DNA of 64,000 nucleotides from Kitasatospora sp. Root107 (lineage in GTDB: Bacteria > Actinomycetota > Actinomycetes > Streptomycetales > Streptomycetaceae). Below, piece by piece: positions 34,462 to 42,848 of the stretch. The stretch is taken from assembly GCF_001424875.1 (NCBI RefSeq), contig NZ_LMCT01000023.1, forward strand, positions 1 to 64,000, given 5' to 3'. Below the pieces are notes generated by a model. It saw only the letters and a list, made by a program, of their open reading frames with translations. It made no database searches and was not told the origin of the DNA. Made by a program: the position numbers and the translations under genes. Each line of letters opens with the position of its first letter. Position 1 is the stretch's first letter.

Positions 34462-34791
34462 CTACTGACCGTTCCTCAGTAGAGCGCCGGGCCCCGCGAC
34501 CGGTGACCCGAGCGACATCCGCCGACGGACTTCGAGCGCTTCCTCCCAGAACCGGGTCAGACCCTCGATCAGCTCTTCGGGCACCAGCCCGTCGCGGCCG
34601 GCCGGACCAGCCACCTGGCGAAACCGGACTGCCGCCAGTGCACCGCACGCTCCCCCGACGCTGCATTTGCGGACGTACCCGAGATCGCCAATCGCCTGCG
34701 CGACCCGCATCCAGGTTGTCTCCGCCACAGCGTCCGGCCGGTTCAGCCCATTGAAGACCGTCCGGTCGAGACGCCAACCCGCCGCTACAGT
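34462..34791 (-). pseudogene. LacI-type HTH fragment
   Basis: About 109 codons. RTVFNGLNRPDAVAETTWMR and VAQAIGDLGYVRK closely follow the LacI HTH pattern (TVSNVLNRPD.VAE.TR.RV..AI..LGYVRN). The first helix is damaged or missing (VAAGWRLD) and there is no proper start. The last 60 codons do not match a LacI sugar domain. It abuts the start of the divergent gene at 34798. It is probably a decayed regulator, or a short regulator with an unusual start. Confidence 0.55.
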
Positions 34792-34797
34792 ACGGCC

Positions 34798-35499
34798 GTG
34801 ATCAACATCATCGAGGAAGTCACCCGCTCCGGAGCACGGCTCACCAGCGCCCTTGACGCACTGACCGACACGGACGTCCATGCGCCCTCGACGATCCCCG
34901 GCTGGACGCGTGGCCACGTCATCACCCACCTGACCGGCAGCGTGGACGCGTACCTCTGGCTGCTGGCCGTGGCCCGTACCGGCGCCGAACCCGGCCCAAG
35001 GACAGGTGCCAAGGCTCTCGACGGCACCGACCGCCCAGCCGCCGACCTCGCCACCGACCTGCGCGCCCGCCTCGCCCGCCTGGCCGAAGCCGCCGCGTCG
35101 ATGCCCACCGAAGCCTGGGACACCCTGGTCACGGCACTGGCCGGCTGGCGACACCCGGCCTGGTACACGCTTCATCGCTGCTGGCGGGAACTGGAGCACC
35201 ACCACGTCGACCTGGACATCGGCTACCGCCCGGCCGACTGGCCCAGGACGTACGTGACATGGGCCCTCGACGACACCCTCAACACGCTCGCCGCCCACGA
35301 CTTCCCGCTCAGCCGCGTCGAAGCCCCCGACCTCGGCCGCTCCTGGACTCTCGCCACGACCGGCCCCACCCTCACCAGCACCGGCCATGCCCTCCTCGCC
35401 TGGCTCAGCGGCCGCGCGAACGACGCTCCACTCGCCTCCGACCGTCCGCTGCCGGACCCGCCCAACTGGCCGCTACCACCGGCCCCCGGCTGGAACTGA
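34798..35499 (+). CDS. Mycothiol-dependent maleylpyruvate isomerase-family protein
   Basis: A 233-residue DinB/MDMPI-fold protein. GWTRGHVITHLTG supplies the first His metal ligand and RELEHHHVDLDIGY the Glu and His. These three ligands define the mycothiol-dependent isomerase family. It ends with the family's C-terminal domain (HALLAWLSGRAND). The substrate is not defined; many members are unrelated to maleylpyruvate. Start GTG at 34798. It lies between attR and a second tRNA-Pro-like 3' end, so it may be part of an older insertion. Confidence 0.85.
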   Translation: MINIIEEVTRSGARLTSALDALTDTDVHAPSTIPGWTRGHVITHLTGSVDAYLWLLAVARTGAEPGPRTGAKALDGTDRPAADLATDLRARLARLAEAAASMPTEAWDTLVTALAGWRHPAWYTLHRCWRELEHHHVDLDIGYRPADWPRTYVTWALDDTLNTLAAHDFPLSRVEAPDLGRSWTLATTGPTLTSTGHALLAWLSGRANDAPLASDRPLPDPPNWPLPPAPGWN

Positions 35500-35641
35500 G
35501 TACGGTGACCTCCTGAGCCGCGCTCGGCGCGAGCGGCGACACGGACGGGTCACGAACAAGTCCAAGCCGGCCAGGGCTACGGCTGCTGTTCAGCCAGCGG
35601 GTTGAAATTACCGCAGCCCTGAGCCGCCACGCTGCGTGCCA

Positions 35642-35685
35642 TCGGGGCGAACCGGCCGTGGGTTCGAATCCCGCCACCCCGACCC
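35642..35685 (+). repeat. tRNA-Pro 3'-end remnant, copy 2
   Basis: GGCCGTGGGTTCGAATCCCG and the CCACCCCGACCC that follows match the T arm and acceptor 3' strand of tRNA-Pro. The bases before it (TCGGGGCGAA) look like a decayed anticodon arm (TCGGGACGAA). No 5' half exists. It is best read as an old attachment site. Confidence 0.75.
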
Positions 35686-35690
35686 GGTTC

Positions 35691-35724
35691 AGAGGGCCCA
35701 TCAGCTAAATCTGACGGGCCCTCT
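35691..35724. terminator. Terminator after remnant copy 2
   Basis: AGAGGGCCCATCAG (35691-35704) pairs with CTGACGGGCCCTCT (35711-35724) with one mismatch and a 6-base loop. A related hairpin follows remnant copy 3. Confidence 0.72.
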
Positions 35725-35942
35725 GGCGTTCCTGCCGGCAGCGCAGTACAGCTCCGGCGCGGGCGTGGCCGGAGTGACCAGTGAGCTCACTGGCGTGTCC
35801 CGCTCTCCTCGCTGCTCCCCGGTCCCGGGGAAGTGTGCGCGGCAGTCCCGGTGAAAAGTATTGAAAAGCAATGTGACGTGTGCCATTTTACTCCGCAGCC
35901 CGTCACGGACGGGACGTCCGCTCCAACCCCCAGGAGTGAATC

Positions 35943-36884
35943 TTGCGTGCCATAGCCACCGCTCTGCTGATCGCGGCCATCGCGGCTACCCCCCTCCAGA
36001 CCGCCCAAGCCGCCCAGGCTGCGCCCAAGCCGGACCAGGTCTCGACGGACGCGGGCCAGCGCCCCGCCCACGGCAGCACCCAGGGCGCCCCCGGCGCGAC
36101 CGGGACCACCGGCGGCAGGCTGGAGTCGCGCATCCTGCCGATCGTCCACACCTGCAGCCCGTCGCTGCGGATCCGGGCACAGGAGATGACCGCCGCCCAG
36201 CTGGCGGCGACCTGCACGAGCCTGGCCAACCAGGACGCCTACTTCCACAACGTGGTCAAGGACTCGGGTCCGGTCGCGAACGACTACAACACCACCCTGG
36301 AGGTCGACGTCTTCAACTCGAGCGCCGACTACAAGGCCAATGCGGGGAAGATCTACGGCATCGACACCAACAACGGCGGCATGTACCTGGAGGGTGACCC
36401 CGCCAGGACGGGCAACCAGCCCCGGTTCATCTGCTACGAGCGCACCGACGTGAGCCCCGGCTGGCAGATCTGGAACCTCAACCACGAGTACACCCACTAC
36501 CTCGACGGCCGCTTCGACCTGTACGGCGACTTCAGCGCCAGCCAGACCACCCCGACCGTGTGGTGGGGCGAGGGCTTCGCGGAGTACATCTCCTACTCCT
36601 ACCGCGGCGTCACCTACGCCAACGCGGTGGCCGAGGCCGGCAAGCACACCTACTCGCTGCGCACGCTGTTCGACACCACCTACAACAACACCGACACGAA
36701 CCGCACCTACAACTGGGGCTACCTCGCCGCCCGCTACATGATCGAGAAGCACCCGGCCGACGTCACCGCCGTGCTCGGCTACTACCGCACCGGAAACTGG
36801 ACCGCCGCGCGCTCCCTCCTCACCTCGCTGAACTACGAGAGCGACTGGAACACCTGGCTGACGGCCGTGGCCGCCGGCGCCTGA
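35943..36884 (+). CDS. Secreted minimal M9 collagenase-like metalloprotease
   Basis: A 313-residue protein with a Sec signal peptide (ATALLIAAIAATPLQTAQAA). From about residue 70 it follows the collagenase catalytic half: CSPSLRIRAQEMTAAQLAAT, GIDTNNGGMYLEGDP, the zinc site LNHEYTHYLDGRF (His181, Glu182, His185) and the third ligand region WWGEGFAEY. Vibrio and clostridial M9 enzymes are much longer, with an N-terminal activator domain and binding domains. Both are absent here. TTG at 35943 is preceded by AGGAG. It is flanked by tRNA-Pro remnants 2 and 3, suggesting acquisition with an integrated segment. Confidence 0.85.
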   Translation: MRAIATALLIAAIAATPLQTAQAAQAAPKPDQVSTDAGQRPAHGSTQGAPGATGTTGGRLESRILPIVHTCSPSLRIRAQEMTAAQLAATCTSLANQDAYFHNVVKDSGPVANDYNTTLEVDVFNSSADYKANAGKIYGIDTNNGGMYLEGDPARTGNQPRFICYERTDVSPGWQIWNLNHEYTHYLDGRFDLYGDFSASQTTPTVWWGEGFAEYISYSYRGVTYANAVAEAGKHTYSLRTLFDTTYNNTDTNRTYNWGYLAARYMIEKHPADVTAVLGYYRTGNWTAARSLLTSLNYESDWNTWLTAVAAGA

Positions 36885-36943
36885 CCCGTACGTCCGCCGC
36901 GACCGGACTCCCCTCCGGTCGCGGCGGACGGTTGTCCTCAGCA

Positions 36944-36976
36944 GGACCGGGTGCGAATCCCGCCACCACTGCCCGG
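36944..36976 (+). repeat. tRNA-Pro 3'-end remnant, copy 3
   Basis: GGACCGGGTGCGAATCCCGC followed by CACCACTGCCCGG is a more decayed version of the same T arm and acceptor end. The CCCGGTTCAGAGGGCC that follows is shared with copy 2, showing common origin. Confidence 0.65.
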
Positions 36977-36979
36977 TTC

Positions 36980-37010
36980 AGAGGGCCGGTCAGAATCTGA
37001 CTGCCCCTCT
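36980..37010. terminator. Terminator-like hairpin after remnant copy 3
   Basis: AGAGGG...GTCAG and CTGAC...CCCTCT form an imperfect stem related to the hairpin at 35691. Confidence 0.55.
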
Positions 37011-37197
37011 GCCGTCGTGCTCCGGCGTCCGGTCAGGCGCCGGCGTGCCCGAGCGGGCGGGGAGGGCGAGGCGGCGGGCGGCTTCGGTCAGCTCAGCGGG
37101 GGTCGCGGCGGCAGCGAAACCGAGGTGCAGGCCGAGAGTCGCAGGTGCCGTAACCCGCGGGTTAGGGTACTGCTTTCCGGTCGGATCTGACTGCCTG

Positions 37198-38196
37198 TCA
37201 GTAGATTGAGGCGAGCACCTGCCCGAGGTTGTACTCGGCGATTCCCGCCATGACCGCGCGGTCCGGGAAGTCGCCGTCGAGGAGTCGGAGCGGGCCCGCG
37301 ACGAGGGACAGGCGCATCGCCAACGTGTAGAAGGCGAGGCGCTGTTCGTCCAGGCCGCCGCTGTCCAGCCACCGGTAGTGCTCGTCGAAGCGGATCCGCA
37401 GGAAGACGTGCTCCCACTCGACGTCGAAGAACATCAGGCCCTCGATGTCGATGAGGACAGGGTGCCCGTCCCCGTCCACCAGGACGTGGTCCGGCCCGAG
37501 CTCCCCGTGGATGAGCCCGTACTCCGAGCGCGGGTGCACCGCAGCGGCCAGTCGGCGGACGGTGCCCTCCAGTTGGGAGCGGACGTCGGCGATCCGCAGA
37601 TCGCGGGCGGCGGCTTCGGCGAGGTCCTCGAGTGCGCGGTCGAGGACGACCTGTTCGCACGAACTCCCGTCGGAGACACCGCCGTTGTCGATCAGCGCGA
37701 CCTTGCCGAAGCGCGGCCCCGAGTGCCGTCGCAGCACGTCGAGCGCCTCGGCGAGCCGGGCCAGGGTCGGTTCCGCCCGACGCGGGTCGCGGTGGAGCAG
37801 TGCCTCCAGGCTCTCGCCCGGCACGTCCTCCACCACCGCGACGTCGGCCGGGTAGTGGGTTCTGCTCCGGTCGGCCAGCCGGATCCGGGGCGTGCGGATC
37901 CCGAGGGCGTCCAGGTGTCTGTTCGCGGCCTCGAACAGGTCGATGCCGGAGGCGTGCGAGAAGGGATCCGCATGGTTGTCGGCGGCAGCGACCTGCGAGG
38001 TGGGCCAGTAGTTCTCGGCGTCGTCCCAGATGTAGAGGATCGCGGTGGAGTCGTCGTCGTAGGTGAGACGGTAGACGCCCTTCTTGCTGCCGCCCCGCAG
38101 CCGCGACACGCTGACGAGGTGACGTCCGGCTCCCCCTGCCGCATGGGCGACTCCGGCCAGCTGATCACGCGTGACAGCCCTGCGCACCACGTCCAT
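37198..38196 (-). CDS. Aminoglycoside phosphotransferase-fold kinase
   Basis: A 332-residue protein. GGSKKGVYRLTYDDDSTAIL is the nucleotide-loop strand. The catalytic loop reads GLIHGELGPDHVLVDGDGHP, where the usual HGD is HGE, and the metal site is LIDIEGLMFFDVEWEH (usual DxE/DFE form). This is the APH/choline kinase fold. The substrate is unknown. Variation at the catalytic Asp (HGELGPDHV) is seen in some APH-like groups, with the Asp four residues on. ATG at 38196 was chosen because the fold begins there; a start 24 codons earlier is also in frame. Confidence 0.78.
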   Translation of the reverse strand: MDVVRRAVTRDQLAGVAHAAGGAGRHLVSVSRLRGGSKKGVYRLTYDDDSTAILYIWDDAENYWPTSQVAAADNHADPFSHASGIDLFEAANRHLDALGIRTPRIRLADRSRTHYPADVAVVEDVPGESLEALLHRDPRRAEPTLARLAEALDVLRRHSGPRFGKVALIDNGGVSDGSSCEQVVLDRALEDLAEAAARDLRIADVRSQLEGTVRRLAAAVHPRSEYGLIHGELGPDHVLVDGDGHPVLIDIEGLMFFDVEWEHVFLRIRFDEHYRWLDSGGLDEQRLAFYTLAMRLSLVAGPLRLLDGDFPDRAVMAGIAEYNLGQVLASIY

Positions 38197-38360
38197 CAGG
38201 CGTCTCCCCCCGCACGTCGATTGGCCGAGTCGGGGCAGCCGAGACCCGCCTCGGACACCCCGCCCCACCCCGTGATCGCGATCCTAACCGGGCCGGCGAC
38301 GGCAGGGGCGGCGCGCGTGCTATTTTGTGAGCAGTCGTTCAACTACCAGGGAGGGTAACC

Positions 38361-38960
38361 GTGGGGCGCAGGCAACTCTGGGACCGGGCCGAGGTGTTGG
38401 CCTCCGCCATGGGGTTGTTTCGCCGTCGGGGTTACCAGGGCGCCTCGCTGCGGGACATCGAGGAGGCGACGGGGCTGCACCCGGGCAGCCTGTATCGGAC
38501 GTTCCAGAGCAAGGACGGGCTGTTCCAGGCCGCTCTGGAGGCCTACAACGAGCAGGTGGTGCAGGGGCGGGTCCGGGTGCACCTGCTGGAACCGACCGAT
38601 CCGCTGGCGGGCATCCGGTCGTTCTTCACCTCGGCGTTCGGGACCGGTCTCGAACCCGACCCCGGCTGTCTGCTCACCAATACCGCGGTGGAGTCCTTCA
38701 CCGTCCCCCAGGCTGCCGCGGGGGTGCGGCAGGGCCTGGAGACCATCGAGGCCGGGTTCGCCGACGCTCTGACGCGGGCCCGTGCACTGGGGACCGTTCC
38801 GGCCGACCTGGATGTCGAGATGACGTCAGTTCAGCTTCTGACGCTCTATCAGGGGCTCCTGGTGCTGGTCCGGGCCGGCACACCGATCACCAAACTGCAC
38901 ACCGTCACCGATGGCGCGCTCGCGTCGATCGGCCCACGAAAGAGGGACAGCGATGAGTGA
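38361..38960 (+). CDS. TetR-family regulator
   Basis: A 199-residue regulator. The HTH is LFRRRGYQGASLRDIEEATG with LHPGSLYRTFQSKDGLFQAA. The C-terminal domain carries PGCLLTNTAVE, typical of the YcdC/TetR_C group. GTG at 38361 follows GGAGGG. Its last 8 bases overlap the start of the SnoaL-like gene, so it probably controls its own operon. The inducer is unknown. Confidence 0.88.
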   Translation: MGRRQLWDRAEVLASAMGLFRRRGYQGASLRDIEEATGLHPGSLYRTFQSKDGLFQAALEAYNEQVVQGRVRVHLLEPTDPLAGIRSFFTSAFGTGLEPDPGCLLTNTAVESFTVPQAAAGVRQGLETIEAGFADALTRARALGTVPADLDVEMTSVQLLTLYQGLLVLVRAGTPITKLHTVTDGALASIGPRKRDSDE

Positions 38961-39300
38961 CTCACAGCAGCTCTGGACGGACTACGCCGCCTGCTGGTCG
39001 GCCGAGGAGGGCGAGCGGGTCGCCGCGCTCGGGGAGGTCGCGGTGGACGAGATCGGGTACCGGGACCCGGGCACCGAGGTCAGCGGCCTGACCGAACTGG
39101 CCGCCTACATGGCCGGGTTCGCCGCTGCGTTCCCCGGTCACCGGTTCCGCATCGACGAGGTGCTCGACCACCACGACCGCTCCCTCGCCCGGTGGACCCA
39201 GCTCAGCGAGCAGGGCGAACCCGCGATGGCGGGCGTCAGCACCGCGCTGCACCGCGACGGCCGGCTCGCCGACGTCACCGGGTTCTTCCTCCCGGCGTGA
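38953..39300 (+). CDS. SnoaL-like NTF2-fold protein
   Basis: A 115-residue protein: LWTDYAACWSAEEGERVAAL, DEIGYRDPGTEVSGLTELAA, FAAAFPGHRFRIDEVLDHHD and a closing DGRLADVTGFFLP. It is a complete SnoaL/polyketide-cyclase-like NTF2 fold. AGGGACAGCG precedes the ATG inside the tetR gene. The gene ends by overlapping the AraC-type fragment on the other strand by 26 bases. Confidence 0.85.
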   Translation: MSDSQQLWTDYAACWSAEEGERVAALGEVAVDEIGYRDPGTEVSGLTELAAYMAGFAAAFPGHRFRIDEVLDHHDRSLARWTQLSEQGEPAMAGVSTALHRDGRLADVTGFFLPA

Positions 39301-39715
39301 CGGGTCTCTGCTGTCGGCGGTACCGGCCGGGGGCGAGGCCGTACTCCCGCTTGAAGGCGTTGCCGAAGGCGAACTCCGAGCTGTAGCCGACCTGTTCGGC
39401 CGGCGCACTGAGCGGGCTGTCCGACTCCCGGAGCAGGCGGGCAGCCGTCGTCATCCGCCACCAGGTCAGGCAGCCGAGCGGCGGTCGGCCGACCATCGCG
39501 GCGAAGCGCCTGGCGAAGGCGGCGCGGGAGAGTCCACCCTTGGCGGCGAGGAGTTCGACCGCGGCGCGGATCTCGGGGCGGTGACCGGACCGGGCGGGCA
39601 GGTGCAGGGCGTCCGGGAGGTCCCGGAGCAGTGGGTGGGCCCGGGCAGGATCAAGCGGGTAGGCGCCGCACAGGGTGACGGTGGCAGGGTTGGCGCCGTC
39701 CGGCCGCCCGCCCAC
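39275..39715 (-). pseudogene. Truncated AraC-family regulator (N-terminus lost)
   Basis: About 146 codons carry the end of a cupin-type sensor domain (VTLCGAYPLDPARAHPLLRD) and a whole AraC HTH pair: GLSRAAFARRFAAMVGRPPL, then APAEQVGYSSEFAFGNAFKR. Full members are about 300 residues, so the first half is missing and no convincing start exists. The break is near 39715, immediately next to a plus-strand fragment of an NmrA-type gene. In intact genomes such AraC and reductase genes are often divergent, so a deletion of the shared centre is likely. Confidence 0.8.
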
Positions 39716-39720
39716 GGACG

Positions 39721-39915
39721 GTGTGCCGGGAGGCCGCCCGTCGGCGGCTGGTCGACACCGGGTGGCCGCTCGGGATCGTGGACGGCGCGCTCGACTTCCT
39801 CGCGGCCCGGGTCGACGCGCCGGAGTCGGTCACCAGCACGGTCCGGGACGTCACCGGCACTCCGGCCCGGAGCCTGCGCGACTGGACTGCCGACCACGCC
39901 GACCTGTTTCGCTGA
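39721..39915 (+). pseudogene. C-terminal fragment of an NmrA/SDR-type reductase
   Basis: About 64 codons: TGWPLGIVDGALDFLAARVD, then VTSTVRDVTGTPARSLRDWT and a closing ADLFR. This is the C-terminal signature of NAD(P)H-binding NmrA-type reductases. The Rossmann part is absent. It begins at the same point where the AraC fragment ends, so both are sides of one deletion scar. Confidence 0.72.
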
Positions 39916-39929
39916 CCTCGGCCGGGGGC

Positions 39930-40622
39930 CTAGGCGCGGCCGGCCCGGTACGCCCGCAGGAAGGCGAGCACGCCACCCTCGATCAGGCGGTCGGTCTCCT
40001 CCTTGGGCAGCGGCAGGACGCCGTAGTGCGAGAGCTGCACGATCGAGTGCGAGGACAGCGCCGTGAAGTGCGCACCGGCCATCGCCGCGTCCCCGTGCAG
40101 GTCGATCAGGCCCGCGTCGGCCAGGCCGGTCATCGCCTCGGCGAGCGCGCGGCCGACCGGGCCGGGGCCCGCGTCCTTCCATGCCTCCAGCACCTCGGGC
40201 GGCACATGGTCGGCCTCGGCGTGGATGTGGCGGACCAGGGCGAAGTGGTTCGGGTAGTCGGCCATCAGGCCGACGAACGCGCGGGCCAGCGCGGTCAGAT
40301 CGCGCGCCAGATCATCCGGGTGCGGTGGCCGCTCCGGGTCCAACAGGGCCTGCAGACGGGCCAATTGAGCCTCCCGCACCTCCCCCGAAGTCCAGGTGAC
40401 GACGGTGCGGAAGAGGTCGGCCTTGCCGCCGGGGAAGTGGTTGTAGAGCGTGCGGGTGGAGACGCCGGCTGCGGCCGCGAGCGCGTCGACCGAGGCACGG
40501 GCGTAGCCCTCGCGGCCGAAGACCGAGCAGGCCGCACTCGCGAGGGCGATCTGCTTCTCCAGCTTCCGGGGCGAGACCTCGCGCCGGGCCTTCTCCATCC
40601 AAGCCTCGTTGCCGCTGCTCAC
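39930..40622 (-). CDS. TetR-family regulator
   Basis: A 230-residue regulator. The HTH is FGREGYARASVDALAAAAGV with STRTLYNHFPGGKADLF. The longer C-terminal domain (HFALVRHIHAEADHVPPEVL) fits the AefR-like TetR group. It is divergent from the FMN reductase and MFS genes across two CAACGnnCGTTG operators. It is therefore the probable repressor of that pair. Confidence 0.9.
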   Translation of the reverse strand: MSSGNEAWMEKARREVSPRKLEKQIALASAACSVFGREGYARASVDALAAAAGVSTRTLYNHFPGGKADLFRTVVTWTSGEVREAQLARLQALLDPERPPHPDDLARDLTALARAFVGLMADYPNHFALVRHIHAEADHVPPEVLEAWKDAGPGPVGRALAEAMTGLADAGLIDLHGDAAMAGAHFTALSSHSIVQLSHYGVLPLPKEETDRLIEGGVLAFLRAYRAGRA

Positions 40623-40643
40623 ACATGCCTCCCAGGAGAATTA

Positions 40644-40655
40644 CAACGACCGTTG
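40644..40655. promoter_or_regulatory. TetR operator, site 1
   Basis: CAACGACCGTTG is a perfect 12-bp palindrome between the tetR start (40622) and the FMN reductase gene. Confidence 0.7.
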
Positions 40656-40663
40656 CACTTTCG

Positions 40664-40677
40664 ACAACGCACGTTGT
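40664..40677. promoter_or_regulatory. TetR operator, site 2
   Basis: ACAACGCACGTTGT is a perfect 14-bp palindrome. Its centre is 21 bases from that of site 1, two turns of the helix. Confidence 0.72.
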
Positions 40678-40734
40678 ACTTTACCGGAGGGGAGGCCGCG
40701 ACGGGCGGTCACCCCACGAGGAGGGGACACCACC

Positions 40735-41370
40735 ATGCCTGCCAGCGAAGCCGTACCCGCTGCCGTCAGCACCACCCACGAGGACGCACCGCTGCGCGTG
40801 GCGGTCATCATCGGCAGCGTCCGCGAGGGGCGTCAGGGCCCGGCCGTCACCGACTGGTTCGTCGGGGCCGCCGCCGCTCAGGCCGGCCTGGAGCTGGACG
40901 TCATCGACCTGGCCGAGGTCAACCTGCCGCTGGTGATGCCCGGTTGGGGTGGTACACCGAGCCCGGAGACCGCCGCCGCGCTGGCGGGCGTGACGCCCCG
41001 GCTGGCCGCCGCCGACGCGTTCGTGGTCGTCACCCCCGAGTACAACCACAGCTTCCCGGCCGCGCTGAAGAACCTGCTCGACTGGCACCACCAGCAGTGG
41101 CACGCCAAGCCGGTCGGCTTCGTCTCGTACGGCGGACTCGGTGGCGGCCTCCGCGCCGTCGAGCAACTCCGGCTGATCTTCGCTGAGTTGCACGCCGTGA
41201 CGGTGCGCGACTCGGTCAGCCTGCACGGGCCGTGGTCGGGGCTCGGGCCGGACGGGGCGCCGCGCGACGCCGCCGTGACCGAGGGTGCGGTCAAGGGGAT
41301 GCTCGGCCAACTCACCTGGTGGGGACGGGCCCTGCGGGGCGCCAGGACCACCCGCCCGTACCAGGGCTGA
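40735..41370 (+). CDS. NADPH-dependent FMN reductase-family flavoprotein
   Basis: A 211-residue flavodoxin-like protein. VAVIIGSVREGRQGPAV binds FMN phosphate and VVVTPEYNHSFPAALKNLLDW is the family's central motif, with GFVSYGGLGGG for the isoalloxazine. Such enzymes reduce flavin, quinones or azo compounds. GAGGAGGGG lies upstream of the ATG at 40735. It is 12 bases before the MFS gene and is probably repressed by the divergent TetR, forming a detoxification module. Confidence 0.9.
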   Translation: MPASEAVPAAVSTTHEDAPLRVAVIIGSVREGRQGPAVTDWFVGAAAAQAGLELDVIDLAEVNLPLVMPGWGGTPSPETAAALAGVTPRLAAADAFVVVTPEYNHSFPAALKNLLDWHHQQWHAKPVGFVSYGGLGGGLRAVEQLRLIFAELHAVTVRDSVSLHGPWSGLGPDGAPRDAAVTEGAVKGMLGQLTWWGRALRGARTTRPYQG

Positions 41371-41382
41371 GGGAGTCGGGGG

Positions 41383-42816
41383 ATGACCACCACAGCGGGT
41401 CGGGGGATGACCGCCGCTCAGCTCGTCGAGGCGCCGCAGCAGCCGGCTCGGGCCCTGCCCACGGCCCTCCGCCGCACCCTCACCGTCACGATCATCGGCT
41501 CGATGATGGCGGTGCTGGACACCACGATCGTCAACGTCGCCCTGCGCAGCCTGGCCGAGACCTTCCAGGCCCCGCTGGCGACCATCCAGTGGGCCACCAC
41601 CGCCTACACGCTGGCACTCGCCGCCGTGATCCCGACCGCGGCCTCGGCGATGGGGCGGATCGGTGCCAAGCGCAGCTATCTGACCGCCCTCGCCCTGTTC
41701 ACGCTCGGCTCGGTGCTGGCCGCCTTCGCCTGGGACGCGGGCAGCCTGATCGCGGCCCGCGCCGTGCAGGGGCTCGGCGGCGGGCTGCTGATGCCGGTCG
41801 GCATGACGATGGTGATGCGCGCCGCGGACGGTGCGCAGCTCGGACGGGCGATGGCGCTCGGCGGGCTGCCCATCCTGATCGGTCCGGTGCTCGGTCCGGT
41901 GCTCGGCGGCTGGCTGCTCGATGCCGCCTCCTGGCACTGGATCTTCCTGGTCAACCTGCCGGTGGGGGCCGCCGCCCTGGTGCTCGCCGCGAAGCTGCTG
42001 CACTCCGATCGGCCGAACGACTCCTCGGCCGCGCCCAAGCTGGACCTCCCCGGTCTGCTGACGCTCTCGCCCGGTCTGGCACTGCTGCTGTTCGGCCTGG
42101 CCAGGGGCGGTGAACAGGGCGACTTCACCGCCGCCGGAGCGCTGCTCCCCACGCTGGCCGGGACGCTGCTGGTGGCCGCTTTCGGGTGGCGGGCCCTGAC
42201 CGCGCGTCAGCCGCTGCTGAACCTGCGGCTGCTGCGCGACCGCAGGTTGGCCGCCGGGATCGGCACGCTCGCGCTGTTCACCGGCGGCTACTTCGGCTCG
42301 ATGCTGCTCGGCCCGGTGTACTGGCAGCAGGTCCGGGGTGTGAGCGCCACCGAGGTCGGGCTGCTGGGCGCGCCGATCGGGCTGACCGTCGGCCTGACCC
42401 TGCAGGTCGCCGCGCGGCGGATCGACCGGGTGTCACCCCGGCGTCTGATCACCACCGGCGTCGCCCTGGGCGCGCTGGGGATGGCCCTGACGGGATTTCA
42501 GGTCGGCGTACCGGAGGTGGCCGCCTGGCGGGTGGTGGGCTCGGCGATGGTGATGGGCGTCGGCGCCGGGATGGTGCTGCTGCCGACCATGACGACCGCG
42601 ACCCGCGACCTGCCGAAGGACCAGCTGGCGGCGGCGAGCACCGTACTGAGCATCAACTCGCAGGTCTGGGCCTCGGCCGGGACCGCGCTCATCTCGGTAC
42701 TGCTGGGCTCGGCGGGCACGGACCCGGCGGGGTTCAGGCTCACGTACGTGGTCGCGGCGGGCCTGCTGGCGCTGGGGCTGCTGCCCGCCGCACTGCTCCC
42801 TGGGCGCCGGGCCTGA
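41383..42816 (+). CDS. MFS drug exporter, DHA2 type
   Basis: A 477-residue membrane protein with 14 predicted spans. It has SMMAVLDTTIVNVALRSLAE (DHA2 signature), RIGAKRSY in the motif-A loop and the antiporter motif C (LIGPVLGPVLGGWLLDAASW). It should export toxic compounds or antibiotics by proton antiport. It forms an operon with the FMN reductase gene. The palindrome at 42849-42890, 32 bases after its stop, may terminate it. Confidence 0.9.
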   Translation: MTTTAGRGMTAAQLVEAPQQPARALPTALRRTLTVTIIGSMMAVLDTTIVNVALRSLAETFQAPLATIQWATTAYTLALAAVIPTAASAMGRIGAKRSYLTALALFTLGSVLAAFAWDAGSLIAARAVQGLGGGLLMPVGMTMVMRAADGAQLGRAMALGGLPILIGPVLGPVLGGWLLDAASWHWIFLVNLPVGAAALVLAAKLLHSDRPNDSSAAPKLDLPGLLTLSPGLALLLFGLARGGEQGDFTAAGALLPTLAGTLLVAAFGWRALTARQPLLNLRLLRDRRLAAGIGTLALFTGGYFGSMLLGPVYWQQVRGVSATEVGLLGAPIGLTVGLTLQVAARRIDRVSPRRLITTGVALGALGMALTGFQVGVPEVAAWRVVGSAMVMGVGAGMVLLPTMTTATRDLPKDQLAAASTVLSINSQVWASAGTALISVLLGSAGTDPAGFRLTYVVAAGLLALGLLPAALLPGRRA

Positions 42817-42848
42817 GCAGCGGCCGCGCGGGCCGCCACCGCTTGTAG

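Larger units (their letters stand above)
35500..35942. other. Intergenic region with a tRNA-Pro remnant
   Basis: This 443-base gap holds the second tRNA-Pro-like 3' end (35642-35685), its terminator, and the upstream region of the collagenase gene, which is A+T-richer near 35845-35890. No gene is supported. Confidence 0.6.
36885..37197. other. Intergenic region with a third tRNA-Pro remnant
   Basis: These 313 bases contain a hairpin just after the collagenase gene (CCGCGACCGGA with its complement TCCGGTCGCGG near 36898-36927), tRNA-like remnant copy 3, and a second hairpin. The remaining 180 bases show no gene. Confidence 0.55.

Noticed and set aside
35642..35685. A second functional tRNA-Pro
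   Set aside because: Only the T arm and the 3' acceptor strand are present. There is no D arm or 5' acceptor.
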